A stretch of DNA of 64,000 nucleotides from Symbiodinium microadriaticum (GCA_001939145.1 LSRX01000281.1:211735-275734), one strand, 5' to 3'. Positions 1 to 9,953 are shown, numbered from the stretch's first letter. Made by a program: numbers and translations. Notes: a model not told the origin generated them from the letters alone.

Positions 1-310
1 TTCTCTTGGGTCTAGAGGGGTTTCAGGGGGTTTAGGGGTTCAGGGGTTTAGGGGTTCAGGGGGTTTAGGGGTTTCAGGGGGTTTAGGGTTTTAGGTCGTC
101 AGCTTGTGGGTTGTTTCCGGTGCGGTCTTGGTGTTTGGGTGTCAGTCAGGTCTCGGACTTAACGGTAGGGGCGGTTTAGGGGTTTTAGGGTTTTTTAGGG
201 GTTTTAGGGGTTTTAGGGGTTTTAGGGGTTTTAGGGGTTTTAGGGTTTAGGGTGTTTAGGGATTAGGGTTTAGGGTTTAGGGGTTGAGGGTTTAGGGGTT
301 GAGGGTTTAG
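1..310 (+). repeat. Interstitial telomere-like array, TTTAGGG / TTTAGGGG type
   Basis: Imperfect tandem TTTAGGG, TTTTAGGGG and TTCAGGGG units, interrupted by a short unique piece at about 92-170. The unit matches the Arabidopsis-type telomere repeat also used by dinoflagellates. It is mixed with degenerate units and continues into a MITE rather than forming a chromosome end, so it is interstitial. Confidence 0.85.
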
Positions 311-635
311 GGGGCCTTAATGCTTACCTATTCTGGGTGGCACTTTGGGAAAGGTTAAGATTTCCCTTATGGTTGCTATAGAGGTACTTACTCATAAATA
401 CCTTTGAGGCTCCAAAACTACAACCCAGCTATACTATTTTTGGGGCTTCCTTTATGATGGTTGAAGTATAATATGCCCCAAAACCCTATTCTAATTACTG
501 CTGATAATATAAGAACCTTCGCATTACCTTAAGAACCCTAAACTATGGGAATTCTGGTACATTCCGTAGTATGGGTAATGCAGGATGTATATCATCAAGC
601 ACATTAAGGCCCCTACACTAACTTCAGGGCTTTCG
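311..635 (+). mobile_element. Nested MITE: family C split by a family A copy
   Basis: The outer ends read GGGGGCCTTAATGCTTACC at the left and ATTAAGGCCCCTACA at the right, which are the family C termini. Inside, at about 500-600, lies a family A copy (GATAATATAAG ... ATATATCATCAAG) with the usual CATTACCTTAAG core. A further 90-bp piece at 338-427 interrupts the left half of C. Confidence 0.6.
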
Positions 636-760
636 AGGTTTTCGGCTTTACTACCACGAGCCGCGCGCTCAAGCCTGGGTGGTCAATAGATGTTTTCGGC
701 CCTTCCGAAAAGGTTTTAAGGGCTCAGGGTCTTTAGGGTTTTTATGGTTTTTAGGGTCGA

Positions 761-866
761 ATATAGGGGCCTAAATAATTACCTATACTATTCTGGGGGT
801 TCCTTACTATAAGTATGGTAGAATACACCCAAAAAGCCCTACTCTAATGATTAAGGCCCCTACATT
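761..866 (+). mobile_element. MITE family C copy
   Basis: About 105 bp. It starts ATAGGGGCCTAAATAATTACC and ends ATTAAGGCCCCTACATT, an imperfect inverted repeat. The interior keeps the CTATACTATTCTGGGGGTTCC and AAAGCCCTA blocks seen at 15,898 and 32,005. The remaining bases between 640 and 1000 show nothing recognisable. Confidence 0.65.
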
Positions 867-999
867 GGCCGCGGGATAAGGAAGGTACTTTGTAGCTGGG
901 CCAAGCTTGGGATTGTGAGACTCCGAATTGGGGGAAGTCCTGTTTGCAGCCGTGCCTCATAACCGTATGGTTGAGCTTCAAGATGAAACCTCCAAAACC

Positions 1000-1107
1000 C
1001 TAAACCCTAAACCCCTAAACCCCTAAACCCTAAACTCTAAACCCCTAAACCCTAAACTCTAAACCCTAAACCCCTAAACCCTAAACTCTAAACCCTAAAC
1101 TAAACCC
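1000..1107 (-). repeat. CCCTAAA array upstream of the thioesterase exon
   Basis: Tandem CCCTAAA and CCCCTAAA with CTCTAAA variants. It ends 28 bp before the 3' splice site of the exon at 1135. It is the left member of a CCCTAAA-exon-TTTAGGG block. Confidence 0.85.
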
Positions 1108-1134
1108 TGCCAGAAGTCGTAGATGCGTGCGCAG

Positions 1135-4100
1135 GCGGCAAAAGCGCTTCTTCGTTTGGGGTGATAGCCTGGGCGCTGTCTTGGCCTACGAGTTCGCGAA
1201 GCTCTGGGAGGTTTCGAAAAAGGGGTAGGGTTTAGGGTTTAGGGTTTATAGGGTTTAGGGTTTAGGGTTTAGGGTTTAGGGTTTATAGGGTTTAGGGTTT
1301 AGGGTTTAGGGTTTAGGGGCTACTGTTGATGAGGTAGAAATCCTTCGCATTACCTTATAAGGACCCTAAACTATGGGAATTATGGTCTGTTCCTTATTAT
1401 GGGTACCTAAACTATGGGAATTATGGTCTGTTCTTATTATGGGTACCTAAACTATGGGAATTGTGGTCTGTTCCTTATTATGGGTACCGAAACTGTGTGG
1501 AATTATGGTCTGTTCCTTATTCTGGCAGCATGATTTCTGTTATCAACCCTAGGGCTCTTGGGTTGATCGCCTTGGGTCTTGGTTTGGATTTGTCCCCAAG
1601 TGGGATCTAAGCGTAGGGGCTGTCCCCTTTGCTTTGGAATGGCGCTTCGGGTTTAGGGTTTGGGGGTTGAGGGCTGCAGGGTTTAGAGGTTTAGAGGTTT
1701 GGGGTTTAGGGGTTTAGGGTTAGGGTTGGGGTAGCCCAGGAATGGGTTCATGCTCTTGCATCATTGGACCTACATAGCCAGCCTCGGCAAAAGTATGCTC
1801 ATCATCCATCGAACTGTCGTCAGCGAACTTACCCTGTTGTGCTTATTTCTCGTCCCCATGTCTAGGACATTTTCAGGTGGGTAGTTACCGTTCTAGGAAC
1901 CTTAAAGAAGGTCTATATACCATATAAAGGCCTTATAGAAGCCCTATCTTCCCCTAAACTCCCCACCTGTAGTTTCCTGTAACTATGTGTACTCTTGCTG
2001 TGCGTATCCTTGTTGCCAACCTGACCTGAGACTCGCTAGCAGCCCCGCGCTTCGCTTCTGGGTACGTAGCCTTCCAGGGCCGCGGGTCGGTGTCGCTTCA
2101 TAGCGGCAGCTACAGCTCCTGCTTAGGGCTTAGGGCTTAGGAGCCCAAATAGGAAAACTTTAAGCTTTTTTTGGTATATTACACTACACCCCTACTAAAA
2201 GAAAAGCTTAAGCTTTGTTGGGCCAGGGTACTGGGGAGCTAAGAGGGTTTTTTAGGGTTTTAGGAGGTCGGTCCGGGTCATGATAGAAGGCACTCCATAA
2301 GGGTCCATAGGGTTGACTTTGCTCCTGGAATGAGGAGAGTCTACGATAAATTGGGTGCTTGGACCCCTCCGGGTTTTCGGGGTATAGGCTCAGGATGGGG
2401 AGCTGGGGGCATGTGCAGTGTGGGAGTGTAGCACTTGGGGTTGGGGGCATCGGGCATAGAGTAAACGACGTTTGAATTTCGAATTTGGCGGACCTTTTGA
2501 CCGAGTAGCCCTTATACTTATAACCAATACTACTACAGTGTATAATCCTCTTGCAAATCCAAAACCCTTATAGCAACCCTTCCAAAAAATCCGTATAGTA
2601 ACATGTGTCATACCCTAATACACCGTCCCGACCTGACGCCTCTTGCCAGGCAGACCCACAAACTAGCCTTCTGGGCCTCTATGCATCCGGAAATGCGGGG
2701 CCTGGTGAGGCTGGGGCAAAGGAAGTGCTGTAAGTGTAAGGATTCTGGGGCTTTGGCTTTTGTGGGCTTCGGGCCTTGTAGGTCTAGCGCATCTCGGGCT
2801 TGGGGTTTTAGTTTCGGATCTTGGGATTTCGGGTTGTTTAAGCCTCTTCGGGGCTTTCGGGTTTAGGATTGCAAAGAATTCCTAGGCGGAGTCAATCCTG
2901 CGGGGGAAGAGTCTTCACTCAGCGCCCAAGCTTCGGTGTTGGCGGGAGTTTAGGGTTCAGATTTAGGGGTTTGGTTCCCCAGAGACTCCGATAGCCCTTA
3001 ATTGAGGAATATACCTCAAATCACATTAGAGTCTCTGGTTCCAACCTGAATACCTCTTAAGCAACGCTCTTCGCAATGACCGGAAGTTGTCGCAGAGTAT
3101 GCTCCCGAAGCTCGATCCTAGTCCTTTGGGCCATCTATGTACTACGTTTGATGATATAAATCCTTAGCTTTCCCCATAATAAGGTACATGCCATAATTCC
3201 CACAGCTTAGCATCCGTAAGGCAATGCTAAGGATTTCTACATCATCAGCCGTATCACTTTGCGCTTGGCGCTGTGGGTTTTGGGATAGGATAGTTGTGTT
3301 TCTGGAGCTCAAGGTTCAAAGTTCAGGTGGTCAGGACATCGAAGCCTTAGATTATGCCTTCTGGGGCATATAAGGCTCCAGTGGCTTAGAAGTGTTTCTA
3401 GAAGCGTTCCTATAAGGAGTCTAGGTGCTTGGCCTTGAAGTGTAGAGGTTCAGTTCTCCAATACCAAACCTTTAAACTTTTTGGGTTCTTATAGTTGATT
3501 AGCAATCTGCAAGTTTCAGCTTGAATTTCCTTGGCTTAATTTGGGGAAGTAAGTCACCGTGAACCCCGAGACCGACCTCACCACCCTGATGCCATGTCCA
3601 GATGGGGAGAGAGAGCCCCCGCAAGCCCTACTTTGGGGTTTCTAGGGTTTCGGGTTTATATAGGGTAGGGACTGGTGTTCCACGATATAGTCTTTGTTGG
3701 ATGAAATACTTACGGGTCCCTTGCTCTAAGAGGGAGCCGAAGCCAGAACGCCAGAGGATGAACACACTGCGGGTTACAATCACAGAAACCAGACGTCGAA
3801 CCATATGAACGCTTGCTATATTACCTTGATGGATCATCCCTAAACCCTAAACCCTAAACCCCAACCCCTAAGTCCCTCTGGTCATACCGCGTGGTGACGC
3901 CGAAAGCGTCCAGACCCGAGGCTAGAGACCCCTGTCCTGGAGAATTCAGGTGCCTGTTGTGCAGCTACTGTAGATGCCTAAATAGTTACCCATGCTATTT
4001 TGGGGGTTCCGCATGATAGTTGTAGTAAAAATATGCTTCAAAACCTTATTCTACACTAAACCCTAAACCCTAAACCCTAGGCCCTAGACCCTAAACCCTA

Positions 4101-5654
4101 AACTTCTTAAGGCCCCTATCCTTATACAGCTCGAGGGATTGGGCGTGCGACCAACAGAGCCCACTCTCAGAGCATCTGCACCCCAAACCCCCAAGAGCAA
4201 GGCATATTTACAGCCTTTTTAAAGGGTGCTCTAGTGTTCTATGATACGGGTCCCCGGTCCCTTTAAGGGACCCTTTGTAGTGACACACCCTAAACCCTAA
4301 ACCTTACCTTAACCTACCAAAACCCACTTCTTTGTAGGTTCTTATCCCTAATATAGAATTTATAGGGACGCTACAAGAAATTCGGTTTTGGTAGGTTCAG
4401 GTAAATCAGGCCTTAAGATCCCTTAACCCTAAACCCTAAACCCTAAGCCCTAAACCCTAAACCTGTCACAAAACCCTAAACCCTAAACCCTAAACCGTGT
4501 TAGTGATAAGGAGCCCCCTGCATCCAGAGGCCAGCCGTGAGCGCGGAATGGGGGAGGCTGCCATGGCCCACCTGGGCTACGAGGGGCCCTGCAGGGAAAT
4601 GACGCAGGAGGAGATGAAGGGGACCTGGTTTCGGGTTTAGGGGTTAGGGCGATCCTTTTTGAGTTGATTACGGGGTTTCAGGCCCAAGCTATTTGCGTAG
4701 AGACGACTTAGAGCAGAAAGCCGTGAGAGAGTTGCACATGATTGGAGATTTCTGACTGGGCGAGGCGTGTCCCATTCGGTTGAAGGCCTCGGACTGGTTT
4801 AGGGTGCACGGTTTAAGGCTCCAGGGGCGTAGGGTGTAGGATTAAGATGCGCTAAGTCCCACACAGGATTTGTTCGTTCAGCCGACTCAAACCACAGGCA
4901 AGCCACAATAGCAATCTAGATTAACTGCGACGACCCCTAAGCATGGACAGCTGGAGATTTTGCCATATTCCTTTATAGTCTCTACAGTGTTCTGGTTGTG
5001 ATAAAGGTTCTTCTTCTTGTTATTATTGTTATTGTTGCTCTTCTAGCAATTCCGAGAGGACTGGAAGCGCTTTCTGCTGGCCTCCGCGGGAACCGGTCGT
5101 GCGGAGTTAGAGCAGCTGCTCGAAACGCAGCTTCGCTGGATGCCAAACCCAGGGGGCTGCCATACGGTTGAGGATATAAATCCTTAGCATTACCTTAAGG
5201 ACCCTAAACTATTGGAATTATGGTCTATTCCTTATTATGGGTCATGCAGGATTTATACCATCAACCGTATCATACAAAAAATGGTCCTCATTAGTAGGTC
5301 TAGGGCGTAGGGTATACTAGAATCTTCGGCACATTCCCAATTGAAGGATATTGGAGTCGGGGAGAATTTGAGGTTTGAAGTTGAAGATTTGGAGCTTGGG
5401 GCATGGTTGAAGAGCATCGCGTTCAGGGTCTTGCTATCTTGGTGGTACAGGGTTTATGGCTTGGATTTAGGGTGTTGGGGTTTGGTGGAAATCTTGCATC
5501 CCGTGGGAGCATAGCCCGCTGCACCCAAATGGAATATCCTGTCTATGTCGCTCTGATAGCTTTGCCTTCGGAGATTGCCAGCAAGCTCTCCCGGTCGATT
5601 GCTGAACACGCAGATTAACGGTTACATAGTCCAGAATATACAAATGCATATGTT

Positions 5655-5686
<32 letters not shown>

Positions 5687-6106
5687 CACACACATGCACG
5701 CATGCGCAAATGCAAGATGAATTTACATGCACGCGGACAAAGACGGGCACTGTGTGGAATCTGTATGCCATCTAGGCTTGCATCTGGATAATGAGTCAAG
5801 ATTGAACAGCTGATCTCAAACATACCAACTGCTAAATTCTACTCTTGAGGTGGCCCTTGCGAAAACGATCTCTTGCGGAGCTGAAGCCTTGCTCTGAATT
5901 GAATATTGAAAAGCAAGCTCTAAACCCTAGGCCCTAAACCCTAAACCCTAAACCCTAAAACCCTAAACCCTAAACCCTAAACCCTAAAACCCTAAACCCT
6001 AAACCCTAAACCCTAGTCTTCCAGGCCGGAATTGGCCGAGAGCATTGTGAACCCGGTGCGTGCCGACTGTCTGGTCTACGAGGCCTTCCCCTCATCGTCG
6101 GAGTAG
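1135..6106 (+). CDS. Split alpha/beta-hydrolase thioesterase-like gene (partial 5' end)
   Basis: The exon at 1135-1210 (GCAG acceptor, GT donor) encodes RQKRFFVWGDSLGAVLAYEF. It contains the nucleophile elbow G-x-S-x-G in the form GDSLGA followed by AYE, typical of type II thioesterases that release or edit polyketide and peptide chains. Downstream in-frame pieces on the same strand are 4511-4627 (HLGYEGPCREMTQEEM), 5047-5162 (FREDWKRFLLASAGTG) and the terminal exon 6025-6106 (ELAESIVNPVRADCLVYEAF, stop TAG at 6104). PVRADCLVYE resembles the conserved P-x-L-R-A-D-F-x-x-x-E near the thioesterase C-terminus. Introns hold telomeric arrays and MITE families A, B, C, D and K. The start and the catalytic Asp and His exons were not found. 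An ordinary family has GHSLGA; here the His is Asp. The first and last exons support the assignment best; the two middle ones are placed by order only. Confidence 0.5.
1224..1317 (+). repeat. TTTAGGG array downstream of the thioesterase exon
   Basis: Near-perfect TTTAGGG units with two TTTATAGGG variants. It begins 14 bp after the predicted GT donor at 1211, on the opposite strand to the array that precedes the exon. Confidence 0.9.
1318..1552 (+). mobile_element. MITE family A with internal tandem expansion
   Basis: Family A ends (CTGTTGATGAGGTAGAAATCC ... TTATCAACCCTAG) enclose four copies of a unit of about 41 bp containing CTAAACTATGGGAATTATGG and TGTTCCTTATTATGGGTAC. A normal family A element has one such unit. 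Confidence 0.65.
1553..1874. other. Intronic unique DNA with scattered TTTAGGG units
   Basis: Mostly unique sequence. A weak TTTAGGG/TTTAGAGG run lies at about 1648-1735. No supported exon. Confidence 0.5.
1875..1982 (+). mobile_element. MITE family D copy
   Basis: Starts AGGTGGGTAGTTACCGTTC and ends CCCCACCTGTAGTTTCC. The interior repeats CTTATAGAAG and GTCTATATACC. The same element occurs near 30,240, 32,407 (reverse) and 36,890, where TCTAGGACATTTTCAGG-like sequence also precedes it. Confidence 0.7.
1983..2990. other. Unassigned intronic stretch
   Basis: Unique, moderately GC-rich sequence. An AT-rich patch at 2145-2215 contains AAGCTTAAGCTT-like inverted segments, and another MITE-like AT patch lies at about 2505-2600. 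Open frames here have no recognisable domain. Confidence 0.4.
3144..3253 (+). mobile_element. MITE family A copy
   Basis: Runs from ACGTTTGATGATATAAATCC to ATTTCTACATCATCAGCCGTA. The interior CCCATAATAAGG ... CCATAATTCCCA is the reverse of the usual family A core. A partial family B remnant (CTTAATTGAGGAATATACC) lies just upstream at 2991-3028. Confidence 0.7.
3254..3837. other. Unassigned intronic stretch
   Basis: Unique sequence between two MITEs. Short open frames at 3602-3837 are unlike any family I recognise and run into the CCCTAAA array at 3838-3880. Confidence 0.4.
3971..4122 (+). mobile_element. MITE family C copy interrupted by a CCCTAAA array
   Basis: Begins GATGCCTAAATAGTTACCC and ends CTTAAGGCCCCTATCC. 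A CCCTAAA run at 4053-4108 sits between the expected halves of the right terminal repeat (TTATTCTA / CTTAAGGCCCC). Other copies have no telomeric sequence there. Confidence 0.65.
4305..4410 (+). mobile_element. Inverted-repeat element, family K (single copy seen)
   Basis: ACCTACCAAAACCC at the left is matched by GGTTTTGGTAGGT at the right across about 100 bp. The AT-rich core is CTTATCCCTAATATAGAATT. Its architecture equals the other MITE families but the termini are unrelated. Confidence 0.55.
4420..4497 (-). repeat. CCCTAAA array upstream of exon 4511
   Basis: Tandem CCCTAAA units end 14 bp before the exon at 4511. After that exon the sequence becomes GGTTTCGGGTTTAGGGG, giving the CCCTAAA-exon-TTTAGGG polarity again. 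Confidence 0.85.
5163..5270 (+). mobile_element. MITE family A copy adjoining an exon
   Basis: Runs from TACGGTTGAGGATATAAATCC to TTATACCATCAACCGTA, with the core CTATTCCTTATTATGGGTC. It directly abuts the candidate thioesterase exon 5047-5162. Confidence 0.8.
5640..5695. repeat. (TA)n/(CA)n microsatellite
   Basis: TATATATA run followed by CACACACA-like bases inside an intron. Confidence 0.85.
5922..6015 (-). repeat. CCCTAAA array upstream of the terminal thioesterase exon
   Basis: Near-perfect CCCTAAA with two CCCTAAAA phase slips. It ends 9 bp before the CCAG acceptor of exon 6025-6106. Confidence 0.9.
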
Positions 6107-6109
6107 CAG

Positions 6110-6232
6110 GGTTTAGGGTTTGGGGGTTTAGGGTTTGGGGGTTTAGGGGTTTAGGGTTTAGGGTTTTAGGGCTTTAGGGTTTGGGGTTTGGGGTTTAGGA
6201 TTTAGGGTTTTAGGATCTAGGGTTTTAGGATT
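6110..6232 (+). repeat. TTTAGGG array between thioesterase stop and LINE fragment
   Basis: TTTAGGG, TTTGGGGG and TTTTAGGG variants. It follows the TAG stop of the upstream gene within a few bases and precedes the retrotransposon fragment. Confidence 0.88.
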
Positions 6233-6237
6233 TCACT

Positions 6238-7773
6238 GGTTTCTTTGACCGCGCTGCGCGGACCATTGTAGGCTCATGGCAATTTGGGCACATTCTTACT
6301 GGCCCGCTGCTTGGGGCTGTGGTTGGCCTCACTTCTCCCTTGCATGCTGCCATCCTTGCCCGTACACGGCTTGTGGTTCAGATTGTTTCCAAAGCATCTG
6401 CTGCGCTCTTTGATCTTTTTGATGCAGCGTGGAACCGCGCGACACCCTGGTGTGACTTGCTCGCCGATGCTTTGCGCTCTACTGCTGTTGCTGTTTCCGT
6501 CCCGGAGCAGACTGTTGTTACCTCCTTGCAATATGTGAGACAGCACAGTAAGGAGATTCTGAAGGCCTGCCGGCGTCTCAGCAGATGAGGTTCCCTCCTT
6601 CATTCGGTTTGGGATCTCTGGCAGGATATTTCTGTACCTCGGCGGCGTGAAGTTCTTGGTACTGCCCAGCGCTTGCAGTGCCCCCTTTGCCACCAATCTT
6701 GCCCCAGTCGACACGCTCTTGCGGCGCACCTGCACCGAAAGCATTCAGTTGTCAATGTGCTTACGCGGTATACCTCCGGGACGGTGTGCCTTTGGTGCCA
6801 TACCGAGCACCATTCGACTGATCGGCTTAAGTATCATCTGAGTCGAGGGCCGCATCGCCTTCACGGGTTGCGCGTCACGGTCGGGCAAGTTTACGAGTAC
6901 GGCTCTGGCACTAAGCGCACTGGTGCTCGTCAACACCGAGGGATGCCGCCGGTTCGGCTCGCTGGTCCCTTGAATGCAACCCCGGCTCAACGCGCTGCCG
7001 CCGCAGAAGGCCGAGCCTGCACTGAGCGTGAGCTTAGTGATGAACTTTTCCGTGTTGCTGGTACCCGTGATGTCTTCAGCTGGCCGGAGCCTCTGCCTTC
7101 GCCTTCTCATGCGGCCTCACTTCCAGGCAACCTAGTGCCACTGTCACACGGGTGTCAGCCTGATTTGTCGGTCTCTCCCTCTGCTATTGCGCCTGTTGCT
7201 CGATGGTTCACTCTGCTTGACTTTTCTGGGGTGCAGAGTTCTGATTGGCATACCCCCTCTCCTCTCTGGGGGGGGCTATTGTCTCGGCCCTTTGTTTGCC
7301 AGTTTCCGTCTTCTTGGCATCAGTACTGGAAGCTGTGGCATGCAATGCAGCACACGGCTCCGTGGTCGGTCGAAGCTTTTCGTGCTGCTGCCCCACTTCG
7401 CCGGGCTGTTGTCCCGCCTGCTGTGTATGGCGCTCTTGCCTGCCATCCTCCGCCCGCGCTCTTGGACTTCCTGGCGGCTACTGTTGCTTTCCGCTCTGTT
7501 TGTGATGCTCTCCTCCTGCGCGGCTCTGCTTGGATTTCCGGGGTGCCTAGTAGGCCGGGCATTTCTCTGCTCAGGTCGCTCCTTCCTCATGCTGCTTTTC
7601 ATGTCCTCCCGGTTGCCTCTGGCCGGCTCTTCGTTGTCGAGCATGCGTCCTCCTCGTCGCCCGTTTGGCGCTCTGAGTTGAGGTCCTTGTTCTCCTCCTC
7701 ACCTGCTGCTTCGACTCCCAGAGTGCTTCCCTTGAGAACCTCCTTTGTTTACCACACGCGGTCGCTGGGCTGA
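6238..7773 (+). pseudogene. 3' fragment of a dinoflagellate non-LTR (LINE-type) retrotransposon ORF2
   Basis: One reading frame runs from about 6238 to the TGA at 7771, broken by an in-frame TGA at 6586-6588. The part after 6673 has two CCHH zinc fingers: C-P-L-C ... H-L-H-R-K-H (Cys 3, 6; His 19, 24 from the first Met) and C-L-W-C ... H-L-S-R-G-P-H (Cys 39, 42; His 55, 61), joined by TRYTSGTVCLWC. Paired fingers of this spacing close the ORF2 of many dinoflagellate LINEs, after the reverse transcriptase; that is family knowledge recalled, not a search result. The palm motifs of the RT are absent, so this is a 5'-truncated and decayed copy, as usual for target-primed insertions. The 300 residues after the fingers are Ser/Pro/Leu-rich and unassigned. 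Both sides are TTTAGGG tracts of the same orientation. Confidence 0.55.
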
Positions 7774-7875
7774 TGGCTCGCCTGCGTTGTCTCACCTGCC
7801 GCTCTGCTTTGTCAGTGCTTTTGGCTTGCATGTTGAGACGCTCCGGACATTCCGCATAGCGTGTGAGTGAGTGAG

Positions 7876-8032
7876 TTTTAGGATTTAGGGTTTAGGATTT
7901 AGGATTTAGGGTTTAGGGTTTTAGGGTTTAGGGTTTGGGGGTTTAGGGGTTCAGGGGTTCAGGGTTTAGGGTTTTAGGGTTTTAGGGGTTTAGGGTTCTT
8001 AGGATTTAGGGTTTAGGGTTTAGGGAGCAGGA
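7876..8032 (+). repeat. TTTAGGG array after the LINE fragment
   Basis: Follows a GTGAGTGAGTGAG tail. Units are TTTAGGG, TTTAGGA, TTCAGGGG and TTTTAGGG. Confidence 0.88.
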
Positions 8033-8295
8033 GGAGCAGTAGCAGTAGTGTTAATTTTGTTTGCCGCGTCTTGCTGCACAAGCCTTCCTGTCATGTCTGT
8101 GCACTTGGCTGCCTGTCTGTCTCCTTGACAGCGTGTTTTTGCAGATGTCTCGGCTTTCAGTTCCAAAAGGAAGCAGGAAACCGGCCTGAACCCAAAGGCT
8201 GCGACACGTTGCCGACACTATGCATCAAGCTTCGATCGCTCAAAACTGCCAGACTAGCAAGAGGAAGGTTCCCACATGTATCGAGAAGGATGAGG

Positions 8296-8392
8296 TACGG
8301 TGAATGATATATATCCTGCACAAAGATTAAGGGGGGAATTATGGTATACTCCTTTTTTTACGGGTAACGCAGGATTGATATCATCAACCGTA
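8296..8392 (+). mobile_element. MITE family A copy (degenerate)
   Basis: Runs from TACGGTGAATGATATATATCC to TGATATCATCAACCGTA. The interior is diverged and lacks the CATTACC block. The flanks 8041-8295 and 8393-8488 hold no supported gene. Confidence 0.6.
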
Positions 8393-8489
8393 GGAATCTT
8401 GTTCAATCATCAGCCCTGTTCCTTAAGAGGGGCCCGAGGGCTGAAGGCTTCAGAGCCCTCAGCCCTCAAGCCGAAAGACTGACTGTTTA

Positions 8490-8740
8490 GGGTTTAGGGT
8501 TTAGGGGTTTTGTAGGGGTTTTTAGGGGTTTTTAGGGGTTTTTAGGGGTTTTTAGGGGTTTTTAGGGTTTAGGGNCAAACTTCTCAGCAAGAACCCCGTC
8601 TTTGGCTTATGGGCTTGAATTTCGTGCATTCTCGAAAATCGTTGGGTTTCGTGTTTAGGGTCTAGTGGGTTCTAGGGGTTTTTAGGGGTTTTTAGGGGTT
8701 TTTAGGGGTTTTTAGGGTTTAGGGGTTTAGGGTTTAAGGT
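8490..8740 (+). repeat. TTTTTAGGGG arrays flanking a one-base gap
   Basis: Ten-base TTTTTAGGGG units occur on both sides of a single undetermined base at 8575 and a unique piece (8576-8650). The two arrays share the same unit, suggesting an assembly join within one repeat. Confidence 0.8.
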
Positions 8741-8748
8741 TTGAGCTA

Positions 8749-8948
8749 CTCATCGAATCCGAGCCCCCGAATGCCGGAGCTTTGAAGCGTTGAATCCCTA
8801 CCTGCGCGAGTCCTATCGCCTGAACCAAGTGGAGCGCATCCATTCACCCATCGTCACTTTGCATCTCGGCTTTTATCAGGAAGCTGCCGGCACAGAGGGC
8901 GGACTTCGGCTCGGGTTCCGGGATTTTGCCTTAATGTCGGCTTGTTAG
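8749..8948 (+). CDS. Candidate exon, unknown product
   Basis: An open frame to the TAG at 8946 contains SFEALNPYLRESYRLNQVER and SPIVTLHLGFYQEAAG. Residue composition and codon choice look coding, unlike the surrounding repeats. I do not recognise the family. Splice edges are not certain. Confidence 0.3.
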
Positions 8949-9324
8949 GACCCTTTAACAGGTTCGATCTTGAGAGAACACGTACGAAGCCCGAAACCAC
9001 AAAAGCCTTGAACGGAAGAAGCCTCCACAGAAGCAGTCTAAGGCGCGGTGGCCAGGACGTCATCACCTCAACACAGGCACAGGGCACGGCAAAACTGCGC
9101 GACTGCGTCGGGGTGTAGTGAATTTTCCTCAAAGGCTTGCTTGGGATTCTGCATTCCGGGTTTATTGGAGAAGACAAGAGCCAGCTTCTTCCCGACTAAC
9201 TTGCAGCCTTGGAGGGACTTCGAAGACCAAGCCCCTGAAGAACTCCGCGCACTGTACCCTAAGCACCTAAATAAAGGCTTGGTCCTTAAGATATCCTGAG
9301 GTTTGGGTCACCTTTCTATATAAG

Positions 9325-9420
9325 CCCTGAATCCATGCGTGGACGAGGCCATGCGGTCCTGGCAGGAGGTGGCAGGAAGCCGCTACGAGCACAAGGACCC
9401 GTCCCAGCCCGGCGTCCTGA
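9325..9420 (+). CDS. Candidate exon, unknown product
   Basis: The open frame reads CVDEAMRSWQEVAGSRYEHK followed by DPSQPG. The GC-rich coding-like stretch ends near a possible GC donor. No family recognised; a neighbour of the candidate exons at 8749, 9863 and 11,078, which could belong to one gene. Confidence 0.3.
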
Positions 9421-9591
9421 GAGCCGCAACGTTAAGTGTCCGAGTTCGCCAAAAATCATGCACGCCCTCAAATCCCAAAGAGCAAACTACATACCTACTA
9501 TCCGACACCTACGTACCTAATTATTGGGTCCTTTGGTCCCCGTAGGGCGGGAATCAGTTTCAGGTTCCTTGTCCTTTGATTCAGAAGTCCC

Positions 9592-9650
9592 CCCTAAACC
9601 CTAAACCCTAAACCCTAAACCCTAAAACCTAAACCCTAAACCCTAAACCC
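9592..9650 (-). repeat. CCCTAAA array
   Basis: Pure CCCTAAA with one CCTAAAA slip. It faces a TTTAGGG array at 9740-9785 across a 90-bp unique block. Confidence 0.9.
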
Positions 9651-9739
9651 TTAGGGTTCACAGGGATGTTCAGGGTTCGTCAAAGACTGGAATCTCCCAC
9701 AACGTAGTGCGCGCTCAGTTCTCTAGATAAGGGACACCC

Positions 9740-9785
9740 TTTTAGGGTTTAGGGTTTAGGGTTTAGGGTTTAGGGTTTAGGTTCC
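9740..9785 (+). repeat. TTTAGGG array
   Basis: Six perfect units. Right partner of the array at 9592. Confidence 0.9.
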
Positions 9786-9862
9786 CAAAATGGTACAGCA
9801 CCCTTCTCAAGGAAGCTCCTACACCCCTAACCCTAGACCCCTTCTATTCCGCCTTTTCGTAG

Positions 9863-9953
9863 GAGTTCGGGTCCTTCGGACACATGCTCGCCCGGGAGTG
9901 CCCATCCCTCTTGGCAGAGCTCTTCGAGCAGTGCCCTTCCGGGCTTCAGGGAG
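9863..9953 (+). CDS. Candidate exon, unknown product
   Basis: Acceptor CGTAG at 9862 and donor GTTTAGGG at 9954. It encodes EFGSFGHMLARECPSLLAEL and then FEQCPSGLQ. The donor is the first unit of a TTTAGGG tract, and a CCCTAA-like run precedes the exon. No family recognised. Confidence 0.38.

Noticed and set aside
1..310. True chromosome end (telomere) at the left edge
   Set aside because: Orientation is TTTAGGG on the + strand at the left edge, the wrong strand for a left terminus (which would read CCCTAAA), and units are degenerate.
7571..7831. Minus-strand Arg/Gln-rich frames over the LINE fragment
   Set aside because: Shadow frames of the GC-rich sense ORF; the zinc-finger motifs are on the + strand.
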